Source of the DNA: an uncultured Christensenella sp.
GTDB taxonomy: Bacteria; Bacillota; Clostridia; Christensenellales; Borkfalkiaceae
DNA length: 32,092 nt
Assembly: GCA_910579585.1 (NCBI GenBank)
Contig: CAJTVA010000015.1
Span: 1-32,092 of the forward strand
Direction of reading: 5' to 3'
The position numbers and the translations under genes are program-made. The notes under the pieces are model-generated. The model worked only from the letters and a program-made list of their open reading frames with translations, did no database searches and had not been told where the DNA came from. Below are positions 21,799 through 27,906 of the stretch, piece after piece (within the stretch, counting starts at the first letter, position 1; each line of letters starts with the position of its first letter).

Positions 21799-22227
21799 AT
21801 GAAACTCGATTTCGAACTTGTGCCCGACAGCTGCTGGTACAGCAATTTAAGAAGTATTTTAAGCCCCGAGCAGTGGGACGTAGTAAGACGGGAAGCTTAC
21901 GCCCGCGCGGGTGGTAAATGCAGTATATGCTGGGGGCAATCGCCCCGTTTAGAGGCTCACGAACAGTGGGAATACGACGAAAAGACCGCCACGCAAAAGC
22001 TTAAAAACGTAATCGCCGTGTGCAGAAGCTGCCACGAAGTCATACATATCGGAAGAACCCAGCTTACGGGCGGAGAGGAGCGCGCGGCGGCGCATTTTAT
22101 GAAAGTTAACGGGTGCAGTTATGCGGAATACCGCAAGGCGCTAGGCGAGGCGAACGAAGCCCACCGCCGTCGCAACCGTATCCCTGAATGGAAGCTCGAC
22201 CTGTCATATCTGAAAAAGTTTTGTTAG
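21799..22227 (+). CDS. HNH-type zinc protein, predicted leaderless
   Basis: 142 aa from the chosen ATG. The HNH/beta-beta-alpha-metal core is clear: CSIC (C41, C44), LEAHEQWEYD (H54), NVIAVCRSCHEVIHIGR (C75, C78, H79, H83), a four-Cys zinc knuckle around the His-rich site. The rest (QLTGGEERAAAHFMKVNGCSYAEYRKALGEANEAHRRRN) is helical. By family it would be a nuclease, but no toxin, restriction or phage context is present and the role is unknown. The ATG at 21799 is preferred over 21793 because the promoter predicts initiation there and MKLDFELVPD begins the protein-like sequence. No SD. Confidence 0.85.
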   Translation: MKLDFELVPDSCWYSNLRSILSPEQWDVVRREAYARAGGKCSICWGQSPRLEAHEQWEYDEKTATQKLKNVIAVCRSCHEVIHIGRTQLTGGEERAAAHFMKVNGCSYAEYRKALGEANEAHRRRNRIPEWKLDLSYLKKFC

Positions 22228-22297
22228 CAAGCGTTCCGCTTGACCGCGTATCTTACATTCCGCACCGTGGCGATAATTTAATCACACTTCAAGCATA

Positions 22298-22329
22298 GCC
22301 GTCCGCGCACTTGCGCGGCGGCATTTTTA
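22298..22329 (+). terminator. Intrinsic terminator after the HNH gene
   Basis: Stem GCCG-T-CCGCGC / GCGCGG-CGGC with one bulged T, loop ACTT, then ATTTTTAT. Closely related in sequence to the hairpins at 19912 and 22725. Confidence 0.75.
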
Positions 22330-22364
22330 TATTTTAATTAAGATGATATTGGCAAAAATTTTTG

Positions 22365-22380
22365 TCTTAGAATTCTAAGA
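22365..22380. promoter_or_regulatory. 16-bp perfect palindrome upstream of the 22459 gene
   Basis: TCTTAGAATTCTAAGA, self-complementary, in the AT-rich gap 22330-22458. Possible operator; no adjacent promoter can be assigned with confidence. A degenerate copy of the dispersed repeat (about 22334-22353) lies just upstream. Confidence 0.5.
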
Positions 22381-22458
22381 ATTTAACACAAGCTATGATT
22401 TTTGTTGTATTTTATAGTTGCAGAAATTAAATTTACAATAATTGAATGAGGAAAAATT

Positions 22459-22716
22459 ATGAGTAAAAATTGTAATGTTTGTGATTATTTTACGGCATAT
22501 TATACAAAGGCGTATATTTGTTTTTTAAGGGCGGGTTGCGGGTATTGCTCTCAACTGGAACAAACTGTGAACAAAACAGGTAACTGTGAAAAATGGAAGT
22601 ACCGCAGTACTAACCGCAAAAAGAAAAAAGGCGCAATTATTGAAGAGCTTGCAAAAGCATTGACAACTATTAATGCAATTAAACTTATTCTGGAAGAAGA
22701 GAACCGACCTGATTAG
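22459..22716 (+). CDS. Small Cys-rich protein of unknown function
   Basis: 85 aa. Six Cys in the first half arranged CNVC (residues 5-8), C21, CGYC (27-30), C43, suggesting a zinc or Fe-S site. A basic stretch NRKKKKG (about 52-58) and a C-terminal amphipathic helix (IIEELAKALTTINAIKLILEEEN) follow. Small Cys-rich proteins with a GYCSK-like motif are common in Clostridia, but I know no function. ATG has GAGG 8 nt upstream. The gene is clearly more AT-rich than the surrounding core genes, so it may be acquired. Terminator at 22725-22764. Confidence 0.75.
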   Translation: MSKNCNVCDYFTAYYTKAYICFLRAGCGYCSQLEQTVNKTGNCEKWKYRSTNRKKKKGAIIEELAKALTTINAIKLILEEENRPD

Positions 22717-22724
22717 CTTTTAAG

Positions 22725-22764
22725 TTCAGCCGCCCGCGCACGCCATGTGCGGGCGGCTGAATTT
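22725..22764 (+). terminator. Intrinsic terminator before the nrdD control region
   Basis: A 16-bp stem (22725-22740 with 22746-22761, one G-U), loop CGCCA, followed by TTT. Its arm AGCCGCCCGCG is shared with the hairpin at 19912. Confidence 0.85.
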
Positions 22765-22766
22765 AT

Positions 22767-22782
22767 GCACAATATGTAGAAA
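22767..22782. promoter_or_regulatory. NrdR box-like site A
   Basis: GCACAATATGTAGAAA, left half matching the NrdR consensus (ACACWATATATWGTGT). Exactly 32 bp (three helical turns) from box B, the usual tandem spacing. Confidence 0.55.
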
Positions 22783-22796
22783 TTTGTCACAAATTT
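22780..22796. promoter_or_regulatory. 17-bp inverted repeat between NrdR-like boxes
   Basis: AAATTTGT-C-ACAAATTT: 8-bp perfect arms around one C, placed between boxes A and B. Binder unknown. Confidence 0.5.
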
Positions 22797-22798
22797 TC

Positions 22799-22814
22799 AC
22801 ACAAGATATTGTGC
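22799..22814. promoter_or_regulatory. NrdR box-like site B
   Basis: ACACAAGATATTGTGC, close to the NrdR consensus on both halves. Ends 8 bp before the -35 TTGACT at 22823. Confidence 0.7.
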
Positions 22815-22822
22815 TCCAACAC

Positions 22823-22851
22823 TTGACTTTGTTTGAGGCAAGTATTATACT
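22823..22851 (+). promoter_or_regulatory. Upstream nrdD promoter (P1)
   Basis: TTGACT (22823-22828), 17-bp spacer, TATACT (22846-22851). Would give a leader of roughly 140 nt containing a small CCGCT/AGCGG hairpin (about 22862-22875). Confidence 0.6.
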
Positions 22852-22907
22852 CTACCTTGCGCCGCTTGAAAGCGGATACGCGGCGATAAGTAATTTTTAT
22901 AGCTTAT

Positions 22908-22923
22908 ACACAATATATTGTAC
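22908..22923. promoter_or_regulatory. NrdR box-like site C
   Basis: ACACAATATATTGTAC, the best match to the NrdR consensus. Ends 9 bp before the -35 TTGACA at 22933. A weak half-site (TGTG, about 22951-22954) follows about 32 bp on. Confidence 0.75.
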
Positions 22924-22932
22924 TGGCGGGTA

Positions 22933-22961
22933 TTGACAAACCACAAAATCTGTGATACCAT
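22933..22961 (+). promoter_or_regulatory. Proximal nrdD promoter (P2)
   Basis: Consensus TTGACA (22933-22938), 17-bp spacer, TACCAT (22956-22961). Start predicted near 22968, 14 nt before the nrdD SD. Confidence 0.65.
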
Positions 22962-22995
22962 TGTTTATACTTGCACTATTCGGAGGAAACTTATT

Positions 22996-25122
22996 ATGAA
23001 AGTTATCAAGCGTGACGGCACGACGTGCGAATTTGACAGAAAGAAAATCGCTGTTGCAATCGGCAAGGCGAATTCTGCCGTGGACTTCGAGGACAGAATT
23101 ACCGACGCACAGATTGAAAGCATTGTTGACGATATTGCGTCCCGCCACAGAATGAGGGTGCTTGTAGAGGACATTCAGGATATGGTAGAGGAGAAGCTTA
23201 TGGAGCTTCAGAAGTACCAGCTTATGAAGGCGTATATTCTCTACCGCTACGAGCGCGCGCTTATCCGTAAGGCGAACACCACGGACGAGAGCATACTTTC
23301 TTTGATAAGAAATTCGAATAAAGACGTTATGGAGGAGAACTCCAATAAGAACGCGCGCACGGCTTCGACCCAGCGCGACCTTATCGCGGGTGAAGTTTCG
23401 AAAGATTTGACGAAGCGTATTCTGCTTCCCGAGCACATTTCAAAAGCTCACGAAGAGGGAGCAATTCACTTCCACGACGCGGATTATTTCTTGCAGCCCA
23501 TTTTCAACTGCTGTCTTATTAATATTAAGGATATGCTCGAAAACGGCACAGTAATGAACGGCAAGATGATTGAAAGCCCCAAGTCGTTCCAGACGGCGTG
23601 CACGATTACGACGCAGATAATCGCGTCGGTTGCGTCGTCGCAGTACGGCGGGCAGTCGGTCAATATCGCGCACCTCGGTAAATATTTAAGACGCACGAAA
23701 AACAAGTATATCCAGCAGTGCGAAGAAGAGTTCGGCAACACGCTGAACGCAGAAACGAAGAAGCACTTCGTCGATATGCGCGTGAAGGAAGCATTGAAAG
23801 CGGGCGTGCAGACCATTCAGTATCAGATTAATACGCTTATGACCACCAACGGTCAATCGCCTTTTGTAACTCTCTTTTTATACCTCGACGAAAAGGACGA
23901 GTATATCGAAGAGAACGCAATGATTATTCAGGAAATTCTCGAACAGCGTTATCAGGGCATCAAGAACGAAAAAGGCGTGTACGTCACCCCCGCGTTCCCT
24001 AAGCTTATCTACGTTTTGGACGAGAACAACTGCCTGAAAGGCGGCAAGTACGACTACATCACGAAGCTTGCGGTTAAGTGCTCTTCTAAGCGCCTTTACC
24101 CCGACTATATCTCCGCAAAGAAGATGCGCGAGTATTACGAGGGCAACGTTTTCTCGCCTATGGGCTGCCGCTCGTTCCTTTCGCCCTGGAAAGACGAAAA
24201 CGGCAACTACAAGTTCGAGGGCAGGTTCAACCAGGGCGTCGTATCAATAAACCTCCCGCAGTGCGGAATTCTTGCAAAGGGCGACGAGAAGAAATTCTGG
24301 CAAATTCTTGAAGAAAGGCTTGATTTGTGCTTTGAAGCTTTAATGTGCCGCCACAACGCGCTTATGGGTGTCACCAGCGACGTTTCACCCGTGCATTGGC
24401 AGTACGGCGCGATTGCAAGGCTTCAAAGCGGGGAGAAGATTGACAAGTATCTTTTGAACGGCTATTCCACGATATCTTTGGGATATATAGGGCTCTATGA
24501 GGTTACGAAGCTTGTTAAAGGCGTTTCGCACACCACCGAAGAGGGCTTGAAATTCGCGCTTAAAGTTATGAACTCACTACGCGACCACTGCGAGAAGTGG
24601 AAGAAGGAAACGGGGCTCGGGTTCGGGCTTTACGGTACGCCTGCGGAAAGCCTTTGCTACCGCTTTGCAAGAATAGATAAGGAGCGCTTTGGTACAATAG
24701 AGGACGTGACGGACAAGGGCTATTACACCAACAGTTACCACGTGGACGTGCGTGAGAAGATTGACGCTTTCTCGAAATTCAATTTCGAAAGCCAGTTCCA
24801 GAAAATTTCTTCGGGCGGTGCGATTTCTTACGTCGAAATTCCCAATATGCGCCAGAATTTAACGGCAATGGAGGACGTCGTACGCTTTATCTACGACAAT
24901 ATTCAGTACGCCGAATTCAACACCAAATCCGACTATTGCCACGTTTGCGGCTTTGACGGCGAGATAATTATCAACGCCGACAACGAATGGGAGTGCCCCA
25001 ATTGCCACAACAAAGACCAGCGCAAAATGAACGTTACCCGCCGCACCTGCGGATACCTCGGCGAAAACTTCTGGAATGTGGGTAAAACAAAGGAAATTAA
25101 GGCCAGAGTGCTCCACCTTTAA
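22996..25122 (+). CDS. nrdD: Anaerobic (class III) ribonucleoside-triphosphate reductase
   Basis: Oxygen-sensitive glycyl-radical enzyme reducing NTPs to dNTPs, activated by NrdG. 708 aa from the ATG at 22996, which follows GGAGGAAAC; an in-frame upstream ATG (22918) lies inside box C and is rejected. The ATP-cone is at residues 1-92 (VIKRDGTTCEFDRKKIAVAIGKAN). The catalytic barrel spans the middle, e.g. AIHFHDADYF and SINLPQCGI. The C-terminal zinc site CHVC...CPNC (about residues 654-682) precedes the radical loop RRTCGYLGENFW with its glycine. All key elements are intact. Controlled by NrdR-like boxes and two promoters. Confidence 0.98.
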   Translation: MKVIKRDGTTCEFDRKKIAVAIGKANSAVDFEDRITDAQIESIVDDIASRHRMRVLVEDIQDMVEEKLMELQKYQLMKAYILYRYERALIRKANTTDESILSLIRNSNKDVMEENSNKNARTASTQRDLIAGEVSKDLTKRILLPEHISKAHEEGAIHFHDADYFLQPIFNCCLINIKDMLENGTVMNGKMIESPKSFQTACTITTQIIASVASSQYGGQSVNIAHLGKYLRRTKNKYIQQCEEEFGNTLNAETKKHFVDMRVKEALKAGVQTIQYQINTLMTTNGQSPFVTLFLYLDEKDEYIEENAMIIQEILEQRYQGIKNEKGVYVTPAFPKLIYVLDENNCLKGGKYDYITKLAVKCSSKRLYPDYISAKKMREYYEGNVFSPMGCRSFLSPWKDENGNYKFEGRFNQGVVSINLPQCGILAKGDEKKFWQILEERLDLCFEALMCRHNALMGVTSDVSPVHWQYGAIARLQSGEKIDKYLLNGYSTISLGYIGLYEVTKLVKGVSHTTEEGLKFALKVMNSLRDHCEKWKKETGLGFGLYGTPAESLCYRFARIDKERFGTIEDVTDKGYYTNSYHVDVREKIDAFSKFNFESQFQKISSGGAISYVEIPNMRQNLTAMEDVVRFIYDNIQYAEFNTKSDYCHVCGFDGEIIINADNEWECPNCHNKDQRKMNVTRRTCGYLGENFWNVGKTKEIKARVLHL

Positions 25123-25130
25123 TAGCTACG

Positions 25131-25153
25131 CCCCGATATATGCCTTAAATAAC
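25131..25153 (+). repeat. Dispersed intergenic repeat, copy B
   Basis: CCCCGATATATGCCTTAAAT plus AAC, between nrdD and nrdG. 21 of 23 bases match copy A at 6741-6763. Confidence 0.6.
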
Positions 25154-25182
25154 GCGGTATCGGTTGATTTGAACTAAAAAAT

Positions 25183-25224
25183 TCACGAAATTTCAAAGGC
25201 GCGGATTAGCCGAGAAATTTGTGA
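25183..25224 (+). promoter_or_regulatory. Stem-loop that may mask the nrdG ribosome binding site
   Basis: Arms TCACGAAATTTC (25183-25194) and GAAATTTGTGA (25214-25224) pair over 11 bp with one bulged G; a GGC/GCC pair can form inside. The 3' arm includes the first bases of the SD GTGAGG (25221-25226). Confidence 0.45.
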
Positions 25225-25232
25225 GGTATTTT

Positions 25233-25766
25233 ATGAACTACGCTACTATAAAATGGTTCGATATTTCGAACGGGCCGGGGGTCAGGGTTTCGCTGTACGT
25301 TTCGGGTTGCAGAAACCGCTGTAAGAACTGTTTCAACCCCGAAACCTGGGATTTCGGGTATGGCGAGCCGTTTACGGATGAGATTGAAAAAAAGATAACG
25401 GAGGGGCTTACCCCCCAACATATTAAGGGGTTTACGCTTTTGGGCGGCGACCCTTTCGAGCCCGAAAACCAAAAAGTTTTGGCGCCTTTTCTGGAAAGAC
25501 TGCGCGCCGCCTGCCCGGACAAGTCGCTTTGGGCGTTCACGGGCTACGACTACGAAAAGGACCTTTTGACAGGCAAGCTCGGCGATGCGGAAACGGTTAT
25601 GCGCATGTTGAATTGCCTTGACGTGCTTGTGGACGGGCGGTTCGTCGAAGAGCTGAAAGATTTGAACCTGCGTTTCCGCGGTTCGTCCAATCAAAGGCTG
25701 ATTGCCGTCAAGGAGTCTTTAAAAGAAGATAAAATCGTGCTTTGGGACGAAAGCAGCGAATTATAA
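25233..25766 (+). CDS. nrdG: Anaerobic ribonucleotide reductase activating protein
   Basis: Radical-SAM activase that generates the glycyl radical on NrdD. 177 aa, normal for the family. The [4Fe-4S] motif is GCRNRCKNCFNPETW (CxxxCxxC, about residues 26-40), followed by the SAM-binding FTLLGGDPFEPEN (GGxP-type). The ATG at 25233 has GTGAGG 6 nt upstream; a GTG at 25221 is in frame but is part of that SD. It lies 110 bp after nrdD and probably shares its transcript. The SD may be held in a stem-loop. Confidence 0.96.
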   Translation: MNYATIKWFDISNGPGVRVSLYVSGCRNRCKNCFNPETWDFGYGEPFTDEIEKKITEGLTPQHIKGFTLLGGDPFEPENQKVLAPFLERLRAACPDKSLWAFTGYDYEKDLLTGKLGDAETVMRMLNCLDVLVDGRFVEELKDLNLRFRGSSNQRLIAVKESLKEDKIVLWDESSEL

Positions 25767-25782
25767 TCAATAAGGAACACAA

Positions 25783-26220
25783 ATGAAAGTCGGAATAAAG
25801 AAATTAAATGAGAAAGCTACCTTGCCCACTTACGGCAGTGAATTTGCGGCGGGCGCGGATTTGTACGCCTGCATTGATAAAGAAGTCACCGTCAACCCTC
25901 ACGAAACCGTGCTTATACCCACGGGGCTTGCAATGGAACTGCCCGTCGGCTATGCTGGGCTTATCTATGCGAGAAGCGGGCTTGCGACAAAAAAAGGGCT
26001 TGCCCCTGCAAACAAGGTCGGGGTTGTAGACTGCGACTATCGCGGAGAAGTAAAGGTTGCGCTTCACAACCATTCTGCCGTTGCGCAGACCGTTGCGCCC
26101 GGCGAGAGGGTGGCGCAGCTTGTAATAGCGCCTTACATTACCGCCGATTTCGTTGAAACGGAAGAGCTTTCGGATACAGTGCGCGGCGCGGGCGGTTTCG
26201 GTTCGACCGGCACCAAATAA
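25783..26220 (+). CDS. dut: dUTP diphosphatase
   Basis: Hydrolyses dUTP to dUMP and PPi, preventing uracil in DNA. Trimeric type, 145 aa. The five motifs are all present: AAGADLYA (I), ARSGLATKKG (II), GVVDCDYRGEVKV (III), GERVAQLVI (IV) and RGAGGFGSTG (V). It starts 16 nt after nrdG with SD AAGGA and ends at a strong terminator, completing a nucleotide unit nrdD-nrdG-dut. Confidence 0.97.
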   Translation: MKVGIKKLNEKATLPTYGSEFAAGADLYACIDKEVTVNPHETVLIPTGLAMELPVGYAGLIYARSGLATKKGLAPANKVGVVDCDYRGEVKVALHNHSAVAQTVAPGERVAQLVIAPYITADFVETEELSDTVRGAGGFGSTGTK

Positions 26221-26221
26221 T

Positions 26222-26248
26222 AAAAGCACGCCCAAAGGCGTGCTTTTT
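26222..26248 (+). terminator. Intrinsic terminator after dut
   Basis: Stem AAAAGCACGCC / GGCGTGCTTTT, loop CAAA, then T. Confidence 0.92.
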
Positions 26249-26284
26249 AAGTATAGACAATAGATATTATTTTTACGATTAGTC

Positions 26285-26313
26285 TTGACGGGTTCGCTTT
26301 TGCAAGTTATAAT
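26285..26313 (+). promoter_or_regulatory. Promoter of glk-rex-RND operon
   Basis: TTGACG (26285-26290), 17-bp spacer, TATAAT (26308-26313). Leader of about 23 nt with SD AAAGGAG. Confidence 0.85.
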
Positions 26314-26342
26314 TATATTATCAAAACTAAAGGAGTTGCGGA

Positions 26343-27272
26343 ATGTATTATATGGGGCTTGACGTCGGCGGTACGACGGTTAAAGGAATGATTGTGGACG
26401 GTAACGGCAAAATAATTTGCGAAGAAAACGCGCCTACACGTTGCGGTGAAGAACTTGCAGACTGCATAATCGACCTTGCCGATACGCTCGTCCGTCACGC
26501 GGGCAAGACCTATTCCGCGATTAAAGGAATCGGCGTGTGCAGCCCCGGCACTATCGACGCTAACGGCGCGGTCGTGTTTTCGGGCAATCTGAAACTCAAA
26601 AACTATCCTTTAAAAGAACTTTTGTCAAAGCGGCTGAGCGTTCCCGTTAACATTTTGAACGACGCAAACGCGGCGGCACTCGGTGAAGCGCGGTTCGGCG
26701 CGGGCAAAGGCTATAAGGACAGCGTTCTCGTGACGTTGGGCACGGGCGTCGGCGGCGGGGTCGTTATCGGCGGCAAGCTTTTCGAGGGCAACAAGGGCGC
26801 AGGCGCGGAAATCGGGCATATGGTTATCGAGCGCGGCGGCAATATCTGCACCTGCGGCAGACGGGGCTGTTTCGAAGCCTATTGCTCGGCACGCGCGCTT
26901 ACTGCAAGGACGAAATGGGCTATGGAAGAGGACACTTCCTCGGATATGTGGAAGACTTATTCCTACGCGACTGCAGACGGAAGAACGGCTTTCGAGTATA
27001 TGGACGTCGACCGCACCGCGCGGCTGGTCGTAAACTGGTATATGAAGTATCTTGCGTGCGGGCTTGTCAACCTTGCCAATATCTTCCGCCCTGAAATTAT
27101 TTTGATAGGCGGCGGAGTGGCGGCGCAGGGCTCGCGGCTGACGGTACCTTTACAGAAACTTTTAAACGAAGAACTTTTCGGCGGCAGCGACTACGCGCCT
27201 GTGAAAGTTGAGTGCGCCTCTCTCGGCAACAGAGCGGGCGGATACGGCGCGGCGGCGTCGGTTATGAATTGA
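26343..27272 (+). CDS. glk: ROK-family glucokinase
   Basis: Phosphorylates glucose with ATP (309 aa). ATP-binding GLDVGGTTVKGMIVD is at residues 5-19; catalytic Asp in NILNDANAAALGEA; VTLGTGVGGGVVIGG phosphate loop; EIGHMVIERGG with substrate His, and the zinc motif CTCGRRGCFEAYCS (CxCGxxGCxE). The absence of an HTH domain marks it as a kinase, not a ROK repressor. Other hexoses cannot be excluded. SD AAAGGAG is 6 nt from the ATG. First gene of an operon with rex, 10 nt downstream. Confidence 0.93.
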   Translation: MYYMGLDVGGTTVKGMIVDGNGKIICEENAPTRCGEELADCIIDLADTLVRHAGKTYSAIKGIGVCSPGTIDANGAVVFSGNLKLKNYPLKELLSKRLSVPVNILNDANAAALGEARFGAGKGYKDSVLVTLGTGVGGGVVIGGKLFEGNKGAGAEIGHMVIERGGNICTCGRRGCFEAYCSARALTARTKWAMEEDTSSDMWKTYSYATADGRTAFEYMDVDRTARLVVNWYMKYLACGLVNLANIFRPEIILIGGGVAAQGSRLTVPLQKLLNEELFGGSDYAPVKVECASLGNRAGGYGAAASVMN

Positions 27273-27282
27273 CGGTGAAAAT

Positions 27283-27891
27283 ATGAAAAGCGACATTCCC
27301 GTAACAAGCCTGCAACGGCTTCCAGTATATTTGAATTACTTAAAATCACTCCCCAGTGAGGGTTACATCTCGTCGGGCGCGATTGCGCACGCGCTCGATA
27401 TGGGCGAAGTGTTGGTTAGAAAAGATTTGGCATTCACTGCCGCGCAGGGCAGAACCCGCGTGGGGTATCTCAGAAAAGAGCTTATCGCCGCGCTTGAAGA
27501 TTACCTTGGTTGTAACGATAAAAAGCGAGCCGTCATTTTCGGCGCGGGCGAGCTCGGTCAGGCGCTTATGTCTTACGGCGGCTTTTCAAATTACGGCATA
27601 GAAGTTATCGCGGCATTCGACAGCGACAGTGCGAAAATCGGCACATATGTGGGGGGCAAACCCGTTTACGGCATAGAAAACGTGGAAGAAGAGCTAGGCC
27701 GTTTAGATGCTAAACTCGCCGTAATGTGCGTGCCCGCGCGCTTTGCGCAGGACGTTGTGGACGTAACGGTAAAATGCGGCATAAAGAAAATTCTCAACTT
27801 TGCGCCCGTACTTTTACGCGTGCCGTCGGGGACAATCGTCCGCAATATGGATGTTGCGGCAAATCTTGCGATTCTTTCAAGTATGACCTGA
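27283..27891 (+). CDS. rex: Redox-sensing transcriptional repressor Rex
   Basis: NADH/NAD+-responsive repressor (202 aa, normal length). The winged helix is at residues 5-75 (VTSLQRLPVYLNYLKSL, VRKDLAF, RVGYLRKELI). The Rossmann domain follows with FGAGELGQAL (about 86-95) and FDSDSAKIG, and a domain-swapped C-terminal helix. It departs from common Rex at GAGELG in place of GAGNLG. SD GGTGA. In an operon with glk and an RND permease. No clear Rex operator (TTGTxAx..TxACAA) was found upstream of genes in the window, so its targets are not shown here. Confidence 0.9.
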   Translation: MKSDIPVTSLQRLPVYLNYLKSLPSEGYISSGAIAHALDMGEVLVRKDLAFTAAQGRTRVGYLRKELIAALEDYLGCNDKKRAVIFGAGELGQALMSYGGFSNYGIEVIAAFDSDSAKIGTYVGGKPVYGIENVEEELGRLDAKLAVMCVPARFAQDVVDVTVKCGIKKILNFAPVLLRVPSGTIVRNMDVAANLAILSSMT

Positions 27892-27906
27892 TAAAAAGGA
27901 GAAAAG

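Noticed and set aside
22745..22936. 63-aa plus-strand frame in the nrdD control region
   Set aside because: It runs through the terminator and the NrdR-like boxes; no SD; composition not protein-like.
22918..22995. Longer nrdD start adding 26 residues
   Set aside because: The upstream ATG lies inside box C and upstream of promoter P2; the ATG at 22996 has a strong SD and matches the usual start of the ATP-cone.
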